This document shows, one piece after another, positions 21,934 to 32,775 of a DNA stretch of 64,000 bases. The notes under the pieces are model-generated. The model made no database searches. It was not told where the DNA came from and saw nothing but the letters and a program-made list of their open reading frames with translations. Each line of letters begins with the position of its first letter. The stretch's first letter is position 1. This DNA comes from Ricinus communis (taxonomy: Eukaryota > Streptophyta > Magnoliopsida > Malpighiales > Euphorbiaceae): contig NC_063258.1 of the NCBI RefSeq assembly GCF_019578655.1, forward strand, positions 13,644,802 through 13,708,801, given 5' to 3'. The position numbers and the translations under genes were made by a program.

Positions 21934-22949
21934 GTTGACCTGGCTTTGTATGCACAAGAAGGGTGATCTGAATGAGTCAAGCTTAAGACTCTGCTAAATA
22001 AATAAATAAATAAATAAGCACTTCTATACATTCGACTTGGATTATACTTTCATGTTTTTAATTAGTTGTGATTGTTTCATTATTTTCCTTTGACTTAATT
22101 ATAGTTGCTTAACAGTAATTAGGGTTTTTAATTTTTCAAACTTAGAAACACCCTGTTTCATCACGGTTTCCGTGGCCATCACGGGCTACAACACCAGGCC
22201 TTGCTGAGGAGCACGTCTAGAGTCAAGCCCGTGTTGAAGGATAGAGAATAAATGGTCACGGCTTCCGAAGGCATCACGGGATACAACCTGATGTCGTCTT
22301 TGGTCGGCCCGTGCCAAGGTGCATCACAAGAAGGCTAAAGGCTCAGCACGGGATGAGTCCTAGCCGTGCTGGTCAGCACGGCCTTACCCTCACCCGTGCC
22401 GACCACGTGCCTATAAGAAGGGGAGGCCTCCGAAAATTTTGCTTCCTTTTTGTTTTTCTTAGCTCAAAGGTGTTGTTCTTATACCCTTATCTTACCCTTC
22501 TCACTTTCCTCAGCGAACTTAGGTAAGTCTCTTCATTTGTTGCTTTATTTTTTTTTAATTTAATTATGATTTGACTTCTATTTTATACATATACTTTTGT
22601 TAGGACATGCTAGGATATCTTGGTGGCTTTATATTGTAACCATATGACCTTGGTTAGGTTAATTTACATTAGTTGTTGTGTTTGTGGTGTAGTCGGTTAT
22701 GAAAATGATAAGTGTGGGGTTTTAGTGGAAATAAAATGTGCCTACAGCATGCAAAGCATGAACAATGTTTAGACTTAAATTGCAATTGTTGGTTCATGAT
22801 AAATTAGAATGGTATGTATCGGCTTATTAGTTTATACAAGTTTTTGGTTAGTTGAATTATAATCATTATGCTGTTGATTCGGTAGATTATTTCTTTCATT
22901 AACTTGAATTCTTACAAAAAAAAACTAATAATTCGTTGCATTAGGTGAT
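21934..22949 (+). other. Athila pol-ORF3 spacer with a GC-rich motif tract
   Basis: There is no gene. An (AAAT)n run lies at about 21998-22017. The tract at 22150-22420 is far richer in G+C than its surroundings and repeats short complementary motifs: CACGG, CCGTG, AGCACGG, CCGTGCTG. The same vocabulary occurs in this element's LTR (5385-5600). Downstream to 22949 it is ordinary AT-rich sequence. Confidence 0.7.
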
Positions 22950-24190
22950 ATGACGGACCGCGATAAATCTCGTAGAAAGCAATTGAAACCCGTCGCTTCC
23001 AGCAAGCGATAGCGTGGTGAAGGAACGTCTTCCTCCACAAAGACACCGGCACGACTTCCACCTCCACCACAACAGCAAATAGTCCGACCTCGGAAAGCAC
23101 CTGCTGTGAACCCATCCACACCTGGCCATCATCCATTGTGGACATTTCCTAATGCAGACAATGAAAGTAGATTCCAAGTCATGAGATGGAAGCAAGTGAT
23201 GGAGGGCCGTTGCATAGACTTCACATCCCTAGAGAGAGTGGGATTGGCTCAAGATGTGCACACACTGTTCGAGACTCTGCCGTATGCGAGATTTTTTGAC
23301 ATCATTGAGCCAACCTACCGTGAGCTTACGATCGAGTTCCTCAGCACCTTCTTCCTGCAGCAACAGATCACAAACTGGCATTAGCCTGACGCAATTTATT
23401 TCAGGCTTGGGGGAAGGGAGTTCTCGATGTCGATCCCACAATTTGGCATGCATTTCGGATTATGGACTGAACAAGAAATCTCGGGGGAGGAGTATCAGGG
23501 ATGTCTCTACATCCACCCAATTTCATAAGACACCATGTGGGACTCATTGGTAATGAGGCCGGAAATATACTACCCAAGCAGGTCTAAGGCATCTAGCCTA
23601 CCGGACCATCTCCGCTACATTCATACCTTTCTAGCTTACACCATTACAGTGAGGACGGTTTGGGCGTAACGATCGATGTGTTTATTCTCTAGGCTATGCA
23701 ACATCAGAAGAAGCTAGACTTGGGATATTTATTGGCTCGCCAAGTCCGTTCATTTATAGTAGACGCCCAGAAGAAGATGCATTGTTGTTTCGGTCCATAT
23801 GTGACTAGGTTAGCTAAGAGACTGGATGTATTGGACGACTGTCTCTCGGAGCTTTCAAATATTGGTGACATGACACCACTAGGGATCAGACAGATGATCA
23901 ACATGCAGATGATCACGGCCACTAGACATCCACATGGTATTGAATATAGGCTCGTGAGCACAATAGTCAAGGAGGCTAGAGAGGCAGCGGCTAGAGGAGC
24001 CCAACATCCGTCGGTCGAGATTCCGAATGTTAGGATTCCTAGCCCAGCTAGAGTGTTTATGCCCTCATCTGGAGCCTCATCCTCTCATTCGGCAGGGACA
24101 TCGAGCGTTCAGATCAGTGCTATGGCCGACCGTCTAGATCGAGTCTGCGATCTACAACAGCAGCAGTATAGTGAGTTTGTGCGGTTTTAA
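22950..24190 (+). pseudogene. Athila third ORF (ATHILA ORF-1 family / env-like position), broken
   Basis: The likely start is the ATG at 22950. The frame has a TAG at 23010 and then stays open, proline- and basic-rich at first, to a stop at 23382. Within it are 'RFFDIIEPTYRELTIEFLST' features seen in the ATHILA ORF-1 protein family, which I recognise from pattern only. Another shift leads to 23696-24190, with a helical, Gln-rich end. In Athila elements this position, after pol and before the polypurine tract, holds an env-like or accessory ORF of unproven function. I see no convincing signal peptide or membrane segment in this copy. It has several stops and shifts and is not functional. Confidence 0.65.
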
Positions 24191-26051
24191 GAAGAAATGA
24201 AGGCACAGTTTGGCAGTTTGAACAGTGTGCTTCAATAGCTCATGAGTGGTTTAGAAAGGCAGGCCACCCATACAGACTTCATAGTAGTCTGCCAAACTGC
24301 CATCAGCGGCTCATTGATGATATGGAGTTCGATTTGGCAACATGCTTCACGGACCCTGATCCACCACCGCCCCCTTCCTCAGCAAATTTCCCTGCCCCCC
24401 AACTTCTAGCAGATCCAACCAGTGAGGATACACCATTAGCAGACTCCTAGCGAAACAAAATTTTGTGATATTTTCCTTTTTCCTTTCTCTTTATTGTTTT
24501 TATTATTATCTCCTTTTACTTTCTTGCTTGTAGCATGCTTAATTTTATGTTATTTCCTTGCATTTGTTTGTTTATGTTAAGTAGAACACTATGCCTTTTA
24601 AGTTAAAAAAAAAAAAAAGAGCATGATCTTTCAGAACCATAATATGTGAATCATATGCTTGCTCAGTCTTAATCTCTCTAACACTGTGGACAGTGTTATA
24701 CTAAAATGTAGGGTAGGTATCTACCGATGTTATGCCTATCTTGAGTTTTGTTTTAATTAAGTAGTTGATGACTTTTTCTCCTTTGAATGGATTCCCTTAT
24801 AGCTTTTATCGAACCTTGTTGGGAAGAAGGCAATGAACGAATCTCTTAATTATAATCCAGCCAGGTAAAACTGGTATTTTTCCTTAAATTCTTCCATTTT
24901 ACTTTATCTTAGATATAGAACACTGTTAATATTGTTGCTTATTATTGTGATTGACTGTTTAAACTTTGGTTTGAGAATTCATGCAATTTTAACCCACTCA
25001 AATGGTGAGATTTTGAGCTAATTGGTGCATCACTATTATGCTCCCTTTTCTAGAACTTGCTTTACGATATCTTTTGAGATTACATGAATTGTCAATAATC
25101 ATGAGATGATTTGGGCACTTAGGATTTACACAATTTGGCCAAAAAGCCTAACCCTGTTTTTCCCTTAGTGAACCAATTTTGAGCCTTAGCCTTTCCTTTC
25201 GTGATAATAATAACAGTGACACTCATTTTATCACTTCTATTCATTTGACCATTCTTTCTACCATTGTTGCTGGAAATTATGTAAGTTTATGCTGCATTTT
25301 ATTTTGGATCAATCTGCAATCATATATTTCACTAAGTTGCTAGATTTTTCATAGATGCTCCCTTCAATTTAAAAAAAATTAAAAATTGATATTCAGTCTT
25401 ATTGTATGTGTCAATAACCAACAACCCCTACATAAGCTGTTGTAATATATATACATAGTATATATATATATTCAATAAAAAAAACAAAAAAAGTATTAAT
25501 TTAGTTCATTTTGAGCATCATCTTATTTTTAGAGCAACTTAGTGTTCATTTTGGTACAACACTTGATCCTTCGTTACTTTCTTGCATTACTTGCTTAACT
25601 TCCAGCAACTTCTAGCCTACTTTCCATATTTATACGTACCCTACCTTAACCCCATTACAACCTGGCTCAAGACCCTTTGATCATGATTATTGATTATTTC
25701 GTAGTAGTGGAGATTGGATCTATAAGCAAGCCTATGGTAAGCACTTTTTCTGTATTTTTGCGTTGAGAGCTTGGCGATCTTCTTTCACCTATATACACTT
25801 ATGTGTTTTGAGTGACATCTTGTGAGGAATGGTTCTCAATTTAGATGGTTTATCATTTTAACTTTAGCAACTTTATTAAGTTTGTTCTCTCTCTTAAGGA
25901 TTTAGTGATTTGGGGATTTTGGGATTTTGGGAAAAATCATTATGGAGTTCTGAAATTTTTTTTGAGCTAACCTCCTGCAATGCATTTGATTGAGTTATTT
26001 GGTATTTGTTTGAGGAGTGAGTTGTTGATTGCTTGAGGACAAGCAAAAGTT
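24191..26051 (+). other. Athila 3' non-coding region
   Basis: AT-rich sequence between ORF3 and the polypurine tract. It holds a poly-A run (about 24605-24619) and a TA-rich tract (about 25445-25475). No convincing reading frame is seen on either strand. Long non-coding 3' regions are usual in Athila. Confidence 0.6.
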
Positions 26052-26067
26052 TAAGTGTGGGGTAATT
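26052..26067 (+). promoter_or_regulatory. Athila polypurine tract
   Basis: TAAGTGTGGGGTAATT sits next to the 3' LTR start (TGATAAG at 26068). The AAGTGTGGGG core is typical of Athila. Confidence 0.75.
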
Positions 26068-27529
26068 TGATAAGTATCATACTACACATGTTATTATGCC
26101 CGACTAATTACATTTTTATGCATGATTATCCCGTTTTATGCTAGAATCACCTGTCTTTTGTTTCCTTTCTCGTTTCAGGTCATTTTCGAAGGACACCATC
26201 AATAATCGAGGGAAATACATGTGATTACGGACCAAAATCCAACAAATTGGGTGAGAACTAGCACCCCGAGGGTTGAGCACGGCCTGGACTCCGGCCGTGC
26301 TGAATTACCATGAGGCTATCTCCAATTGTGCCATTTCAGCATGACTTCCGTAGCCACCACACCTCCAAAGACGGCCTCGTGGTGGCTCAAAGACCGGCTT
26401 GGGCACGGCTTGGAAGGAGTCGACACAGACTCCACAGATTCAAGATCGCTGGACTCACGTCAATCATCATACTGGACTCGGCCATGCCGAATCAACTATA
26501 TAGGCAATTTTGAGTTCTTTTGGAGAGGAGACGATTTTTGGACTCAATTCCAAGACACACACTTAATCAATTATTTTCCTATACCTCAATTGTAGACCTT
26601 GAGAGATAAAAAATTCATCAATTGAAGGAGGGATTTCACTTGTTCCAACATCGAATTGAAGATCAAGACAAACTTTGGGAGCATTCAAGAGGCAACTAGG
26701 GTTTGAGATTTCGAATTTGCAATTTTAGGGTTTCTCATTCAGCTTGAAAGAGAAGGGTGTACATGCCTTTAATTTGTTTTTCCTTATTTTGTTCCCTAAT
26801 TGCTTTAACCATGAACATGAGTAGCTAGATCTTTTGAATCCATTAGGGTTCACCTTTGTTGATGGATTATGCTTAATTGTTAGTTTTTATAATTGTCATT
26901 CTTGCAATCTTCTTGCTATTCAGTAATAAAGGTTTGATTCAGTTAATTTGAGACGTTGGATTAATTGTTTATTAGGTTGTTTCTTGACATTGAGAAATGC
27001 TTGTTACAACTGGACATTGAATAGTAAGGACTGGTAGTTAAACTTAGAGATAAGGTTGATTTACTCGCCGGATTAAGAACTAATAACTCTTAATAGTTTT
27101 AAATCATACTTAATGCTAATCTGTAGTAATCCGATAGGAAGAGATGCCATTAGGTTAGTGCAGGTTTAGGAATCCGGTAAGCTCGAGAGAGGAACCGGGA
27201 TTCAATTCAGGATTTAGGCATGGGTAAGCAAGATCGGCAATCCATACAATCCATTTTTAGAATTCCATCACTTAGGCTCCCTTTTGGGTTTATTTCTCTC
27301 TTTGCAATTGTCTTTTGAATGTCCGTTGTTCTTCATTTACTTATTTGCACTCATAACCATTAGTTGGTACGTTAGAACTTTCACACCCTATTTCAAACTA
27401 GATAACATAGCAAACAGTAGTAATTCTAGGTTCACCCGATCTCCAGGGATACGACCTTGATACTCACTAGTGCTAGGCTGCATCGGTAGGTTCACTGCCT
27501 TAGGTGTAGGTTGCATAAAGAGCCCATCA
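26068..27529 (+). repeat. Athila 3' LTR
   Basis: It runs from TGATAAGTATC to CCCATCA and is followed by ATTAC. The last kilobase is nearly identical to the 5' LTR. The first 450 bp, which include the CpG-rich patch, differ far more. Confidence 0.93.
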
Positions 27530-28255
27530 ATTACCACTAATTCGAGGAATTGAACATCAAATTGATTTTATTCCGGGTGCAAGCATACCAAATAGGCCAG
27601 CATATAGATGAACCCTGGGGAGAAAAAAGAAATCCAAAGGCAAGTGAATGAGCTTATGGATAAGGGTTACGCAAGAGAAAGCATGACTCCATGTGCGGTT
27701 CTTGTAATTTTAGTGCCTAAGAAAGATTGTTCATGGATGATGTATGTTGATTGTCATGCCGTCAATAAAATAACAGTAAAGTATCATCATCCTATACCTA
27801 AGCTAGATGACATGTTGGATGAATTGCACGGTGCTTGTCTGTTTTCTAAAGTGGATTTAAAATCTGGATATCATCAAATAAGAATGCGTGAGGGTGATGA
27901 ATGGAAAACCGCTTCCAAAACAAAATATGGATTATATGAGTGGTTAGTCATGTCATTTAGTTTAACTAATGCTCCAAGTACTTTTATACGATTAATGAAT
28001 CATGGTTTGCGTGCTTGAAAAGTTTGTAATGGTGTATTTTGATGATATTCTTATATATAGCAAAACTTTATATGAGCATATAATACACTTAAAGCTTGTT
28101 TTTTATTTGTTAAGGCAAGAGACATTATATGTTAATCTTAAGAAATGTACTTTTTTCACTAATGAAATTACTTTTCTTAGATATATTGTTAAGGACAAGG
28201 GAATTCGTGTTGATAAAAAAAAGTAAAATTAATTAGAGTGGTCGAAACCTACTAG
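27530..28255 (+). pseudogene. CRM-like reverse transcriptase, middle part
   Basis: It continues the outer polyprotein from 5187 after the Athila insertion: 'PLIRGIEHQIDFIPGASIPN', then a frameshift at about 27608 into 27608-28018. The RT blocks present are 'VILVPKKD', '[18 protein letters not shown]', the first catalytic Asp in '[13 protein letters not shown]', and 'SLTNAPSTF'. A shift at about 28010 precedes the catalytic box YFDDILIYS (about 28034-28060) and the thumb region to 28230. The stretch is cut at 28255 by a minus-strand LTR element and resumes at 30037. Confidence 0.9.
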
Positions 28256-29051
28256 TGATAGGAAATCATCTTAGTAACCATACACCCCAAAAACTAATGA
28301 GTTATGATACATATGGAATGCAAGAAAACACCCTCCAATCAAGATGATTCCAAAACACAAGGATCTCCTTAAGTGAAGTTAAGGAGAACTAGTTCCAACA
28401 ATAAAACTAGCACTTGAATTCAACTCCAAACGCCACAAACCAAGTATGATTTGATGAGTTAAGAATCAAACCCAAGATTTTGGTTAGAGAAGTCCACAAA
28501 CTAAAAAAATAGTTTGATAAGTTCAAAGTTCATGTAAGAACTTAAGCAAAAACACTCATAAAGAGCAAATAAAGTTTATCATTCATCAATTGATTTTACA
28601 AAAAAATTTGGCTTTGATATTTATAGCCAAAACAAGAAAAAGAAACCTAAATAGATGTTTTTCCTTTAATTCCCCTTAAAACTCATTAAAAGTGGCTATT
28701 TTTTACATTGATGACGCTCATTTTGTAACTCCCAAATGACAACTAAACATGTGCACTCATTTGTAACTCCACACAACACACATATAACTCACACCTAATA
28801 AAATAATCCTTAATTAAATAAAGATAAACTAAAACAATTACTTAAGCTAAACCCAAAAGATAAGAACCCATATAAATATAAATTAAGCCCAAAGGCTTAA
28901 TCATAGCCGAATGGCTTCTAATCTTCAGAATGGACTGGATGCTTCATTATATGGTTGGACTGTTGTTTTCATGCATGAGTTGCATTTCCATTTTGGACCT
29001 TTTGGTGCATGCCTGTTCAATGGAATCTCATGGCAGCCTTCATTCATATCA
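28256..29051 (-). repeat. Left LTR (3' LTR of the minus-strand element)
   Basis: It is 796 bp, complete. A minus-strand TATA-like TTGGCTATAAATATC lies at 28616-28630. Positions 28438-29051 match 29395-30031 closely. Confidence 0.88.
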
Positions 29052-29071
29052 TTCCCCCTTTCTTGAAAGAA
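29052..29071 (-). promoter_or_regulatory. Polypurine tract of the minus-strand element
   Basis: Read on the minus strand, TTTCAAGAAAGGGGGAA runs directly into the LTR start TGATATGAATG. It fixes the orientation of the element. Confidence 0.85.
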
Positions 29072-29394
29072 AATTCATCCTCGAATTTTGCCCAAATATT
29101 GCGAAAGAAATAAACATATAATATTAAATGGTAATAGAATGCCATCAGCAACCTGCAGTTCCTTCGCAATAGTGATTAGAGGATCTTTGGAACAAATAAT
29201 ATTTTTAGTACCAATAAATCCAACATGCTCAAAAGGTTCAATTTCATTAAGCAAAACAGCTTCATTCTTTACTAACTGAATCTTTGCTTCTTCATTAATA
29301 ACAAACTCTTCATTGTTGAATTTATTAGAGGTAGCAAATCATTGTCTTCCTCACCATCTTCAATTATTTAGAGGTAGCAAATCATTGTCTTCCT
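29072..29394 (-). pseudogene. Residual internal sequence with an unrecognised open stretch
   Basis: On the minus strand about 65-70 codons are open between roughly 29317 and 29123, with no start codon chosen. The residues include 'NEEAKIQLVKNEAVLLNEIE' and 'KDPLITIAKELQVADGILLP'. I do not recognise it as gag, protease, RT, RNase H or integrase. Upstream on that strand, a 29-bp segment (plus strand GAGGTAGCAAATCATTGTC... at about 29328 and 29370) is duplicated in tandem at the edge of the deletion. It could be the degraded end of a pol gene. Confidence 0.4.
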
Positions 29395-30031
29395 CACCAA
29401 GTATGATTTGATGAGTTAAGAATCAAACACAAGATTTTGGTTAGAGAACGCCACAAACTAAAAAAATAGTTTGATAAGTTCAAAGTTCATGCAAGAACTT
29501 AAGCAAAAACACTCACAAAGAGCAAATAAAGATTATCATTCATCAATTCATTTTTTACAAATGAATTTGGCTTTAATATTTATAGCCAAAACAAGACAAA
29601 GCAACCTAAATGGATGTCTTTTGAGCTTTCCCACGGTTTCCCCTTTAATTCCTCTTAAAACTCTTTAAAAATGACTGTTTTTTACATTGATGCCATTCAT
29701 TTTGTAACTCCCAAATGACAACTAATCATGTGCACTCATTTGTAACTCCATACAACACACATATAACTTACACCTAATAAAATAATCCTTAATTAAATAA
29801 AAATAAACTAAAATAATTACTTAAGCTAAAACCCAAAAGATAAGAACCCATATAAATATGAATTAAGCCCAAAGGCCTAATCATAGCCGAATGGCTTTTA
29901 TTCTTCAAAATGGACTAAATGATTCATTATAAGGTTGGACTCGTGTTTTCATCCATGAGTTGGATTTCCATTTTGGACCTTTTGGTGCATGCCTTTGCAA
30001 TGGAATCTCATGGCAGCCTTGATTCATATCA
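29395..30031 (-). repeat. Right LTR (5' LTR of the minus-strand element), truncated
   Basis: It starts where the left LTR would be at 28438, so the inner 182 bp are missing. The outer end is intact, TATCA before the target copy ACTAG. Confidence 0.85.
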
Positions 30032-30612
30032 ACTAGTGTGCATGATGTTAGGAGTTTTCATGGTCTTGCTAGCTTTTATATGAGATTCATTAAGGACTTC
30101 ACTATAATTGCTACACCTTTAACTGAATACATTAAAAAGAATATGGGTTTCAAGTGGGGAAATGAACAAGGTGATGCTTTTAAGTTGCTAAAAGACAAAC
30201 TTAGTTCAACATCTTTACTTACTTTTCTTGACTTCACTAAAACCTTTAAGGTTGAGTGTGATGAAAGTGGAATAGGTGTTGGTGGAGTCTTCATGCAAGA
30301 AGGAAGACCAATTGCATTCTTTAGTGAGAAGTTAAGTGGAGCAAGTCTAAACTACCCAACTTATTAAAGAGTTTTATGCTTTGATAAGAGTTGTAAAGAC
30401 ATGGCAACACTATCTTTGGTAATACGGAATTCATTATACATATGGACCACGAGTCTTTGAAATATCTCAAAGGACAAGGGAAGTTAAGTCGTGGGCATGC
30501 TAAATGGGTGGAATTTATTGAATCCTTTCCATACATTATCAAGTACAAACAAGGTAAAGAGAATGTCGTTGCTGATGCTCTATCTAGAAGGTATGCTCTA
30601 ATTTCTACACTT
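30032..30612 (+). pseudogene. CRM-like RT end and RNase H
   Basis: The frame resumes at 'SVHDVRSFHGLASFYMRFIK' and continues through the connection domain. RNase H shows 'ECDESGIGVGGVFMQEGRPI', 'AFFSEKLSGASLNYPTY' and, after a stop at 30365 and a shift, '[20 protein letters not shown]' and '[16 protein letters not shown]'. The middle block with the catalytic Glu (about 30362-30380) is present but broken by the stop. Confidence 0.88.
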
Positions 30613-31385
30613 GATGCAAAATTATTGGGTTTTGAGTTTATTAAGGAATTATATAAATCATACCATGATTTTGCTAATGTATATGGGGCATGTGAGAGAT
30701 GGAGTTTTGACAAGTTCTATAGATATAATGGTTTTCTTTTTAGAGAAACAAGTTATGCGTGCCTCAATCTTCTTTAAGAGAGTTGCTTGTGAGGGAGACA
30801 TATGGTAGGGGTTTGATGAGGTATTTTAGTGTAAGAAAGTCTTCCAATGTTTCTAGTAGCCACAAATGAAAAGAGATGTTGAAAAAAAAAAGTGAAAGAT
30901 GCATCACTTGTAAACAAGCTAAATCTAAAGTGATGCTTGACGGGTTGTATACTCCACTTTCCATACCTAATGAACCTTGGGTAGACATTTCTATGGACTT
31001 TGTCTTAGGATTACCTAGGTCAAGTGGAGGAAAAGATTCTATTTTTGTAGTTATTGACAAGTTTAGCAAAATGGCGCATTTCATTCCATGCCACAAGACA
31101 GATGATGCAACTCATATTGGGGTTGCTTTTCAAAGAAACTGTGAGATTACATTGAGTTCCAAGGACAATTGTTAGTGATAGAGATGTCAAGTTCCTTAGC
31201 CACATTTGGAAGACACTTTGGAGCAAGTTGGGAACAAAGTTTCTATTCTCAATAAGTTGTCATCCATAAATAGATGGACAAAGACAGGTGGTTAACAAGA
31301 CTCTATCATAATTATTAAGGGCAATAATTCAAAGAATTTGAAGAATTGGGAAGAATGTTTACCACATGTTGAGTTTATGAAACAA
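30613..31385 (+). pseudogene. CRM-like integrase, truncated
   Basis: The zinc-binding region is reduced to '[20 protein letters not shown]' (about 30897-30957); the histidine part upstream is lost in shifts. The first catalytic Asp is in '[18 protein letters not shown]' (about 30994), followed by '[20 protein letters not shown]'. Further on, 'SDRDVKF' and 'GQRQVVN'-like remnants can be followed in shifting frames to about 31375, where the sequence 'WEECLPHVEF' ends abruptly. The C-terminus is missing. Confidence 0.82.
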
Positions 31386-31890
31386 GGGTTGCTGCCCCTT
31401 TTAGTTATTTAGAAATATTAGATGTTGATTTTGTCCATTCTTCATATATCAAAGATTGTCTAAATCACTCTAGTTTTTTTTTTTTAATTTAGGAAACTTC
31501 TAATTTAGTCTTTGATTTTTATTTTCCTATTCTAGTTTCTTCCTAAACGTGTAAAGGAGGTTAAGGTTGTATCTCTTACAATTTAAACACACTATGGCTT
31601 AATAGTTCAAGTTAATGAATATTTTTATTATTGATTCCATTGAGAGAATTCAATTCTTGGTTCTTCCAAGACCTTGTGAACTTATCAAGACTTGTTCTTA
31701 TGGCGCTCTTTGAGACTTATCACTCACCTTCTTTCTAATCTTGAGTATGGCATCCAAAACCCTTTTATACCAAGATTCACACTTCTATTAAAGTGTTGGG
31801 TTGACGTCTTTGTTCGTGAATCTAATTTTAGACGTTCTTGGCAACAATTCTGCAATGTGTTTCTTGCAAAATCCATCAAGAATGACATCA
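31386..31890 (+). repeat. LTR-like fragment ending at a primer-binding site
   Basis: The right end (CATCA at 31886-31890) is followed by a recognisable but mutated primer-binding site. The stretch at 31634-31720 (a 'TTCTTGGTTCTTCCAAGACC' and 'GAACTTATCAAGACTTG' series) resembles the U5-like part of the 1-kb repeat. The left end is not defined. It follows a truncated integrase directly, as in a pol-LTR-leader arrangement. Confidence 0.5.
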
Positions 31891-31892
31891 TT

Positions 31893-31904
31893 TGATATCA
31901 GAAC
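31893..31904 (+). promoter_or_regulatory. Decayed primer-binding site (initiator tRNA-Met type)
   Basis: TGATATCAGAAC differs by two G-to-A changes from TGGTATCAGAGC and lies two bases after the LTR-like end. The following 'TTAGGCTC' is common after such sites. Confidence 0.55.
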
Positions 31905-32525
31905 TTAGGCTCAAAATCAGGTTCTATTTATCCTTTGATATCTTATTTGTGTGTTAAAATTTCTCTCCTACAACCTTAATTTTTTTTCTTTCACCCATTC
32001 CTTTGAAAATCTAGTCGCCATCTACCATCCATTAACCAAGTCCAAAAATTTGAGCCTTAAATTTCATGTTCTTTATTTCTTTGATTCAAGTTTAGTTATT
32101 TCAATTTAGTTTTTGGTAAAAAGAATGGAAAAATAAGAGAAAAGAAAAGAATAGAAAAGCAAAGAACATATAAAAAAAGAACAAATAAAAAGAATAGTAA
32201 AAGTAAGGAAGTTTCGGGTCATCAATGAAAATCCAAGTTTGTTATATTTCTTCATTTGTGAGTATTGATATTTTATTCAAGTTATTAAGGCTATCTTGTT
32301 TATCATTATTGCTGCCATATATCATTACCTTTATACCATACTAGTTGTTTTACTTTTACCTTAACCTTTTCCTTTGAACCCCTTTTCATAAAAATGCTAC
32401 TTAAGCTTTAGAAAGAATTTTGAGTGATTAGTGTCAATTGAGCTGTATAAAGGCTATTTTAATTAAGAAATACTTAGTTCTTACAAGAACTATAGAAAAT
32501 AATTATAGTGAAAAAAGGCAAGAGT
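31905..32525 (+). other. Leader-like AT-rich sequence, no gene
   Basis: A non-coding stretch after the primer-binding site, with an A/G-rich run at about 32118-32200. No reading frame is supported. It probably is the 5' leader of a chromovirus whose gag is gone. Confidence 0.4.
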
Positions 32526-32775
32526 GTGTGAGTCTAAAAGAAAAAATTAGTTGATCAAGTATTGATATCATTTTCTGAATAATCATAGGTGAATCTCTTA
32601 GAAGAAAGAGGGAACGACGAGAATCAAGGCATGCTTAGATATTCTTATTCATGAGATGTACCATTGGGATCTCCATCATTCCTTGCTCCTCTAAGGACAA
32701 GGACTCTTTATTACAAAAGGATAGACATAGAGAATCATGGGAGCGCAATTGACAAGCTTGACTGGTGGCATTTGG
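32526..32775 (+). repeat. 1-kb repeat, left part of an interrupted unit
   Basis: It carries 'TTAGTTGATCAAGTATTGATATCA' features and the GGGATCTCCATC landmark (32666), then stops in the 'GGTGGCATTTGGGATTA' segment. The unit resumes at about 34808; without the intervening insert the spacing to the next landmark at 35577 is about 0.9 kb. Confidence 0.7.

Larger units (their letters stand above)
5188..27529 (+). mobile_element. Athila-clade Ty3/gypsy retrotransposon, with both LTRs and a nested Tekay element
   Basis: The element has two LTRs of about 1.46 kb in direct orientation (TGATAAG...CCCATCA), a TGGCGCCG primer-binding site, gag-protease-RT-RNase H-integrase in order, a downstream third ORF and a polypurine tract. 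The 5-bp target duplication ATTAC flanks it exactly (5183-5187 and 27530-27534). Taking out the 9,709-bp Tekay insert and its 5-bp target copy leaves about 12.6 kb, a normal Athila size. It sits inside the outer CRM-like polyprotein just upstream of RT. Many stops and frameshifts, and a replaced integrase catalytic residue, show it is defective. Confidence 0.93.
28256..30031 (-). mobile_element. Internally deleted LTR element inserted in CRM-like RT
   Basis: On the plus strand it begins TGATAGGAAATC and ends ATTCATATCA, that is TG...CA on either strand. It is flanked by the 5-bp target duplication ACTAG (28251-28255 and 30032-30036). Removing it and one target copy joins 'KPT' to 'SVHDVRSFHGL', the expected RT sequence. 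A polypurine tract and 'CGAGGATGAATTTTCTTTC' block on the minus strand next to the left LTR show it reads right to left. Only about 340 bp of internal sequence remain, and the right-hand LTR lacks its inner 180 bp, so one deletion removed both. Confidence 0.9.

Noticed and set aside
22950..24190. A functional envelope protein gene
   Set aside because: No signal peptide or membrane segment was evident, and the frame is broken by stops and shifts. Only the position is env-like.
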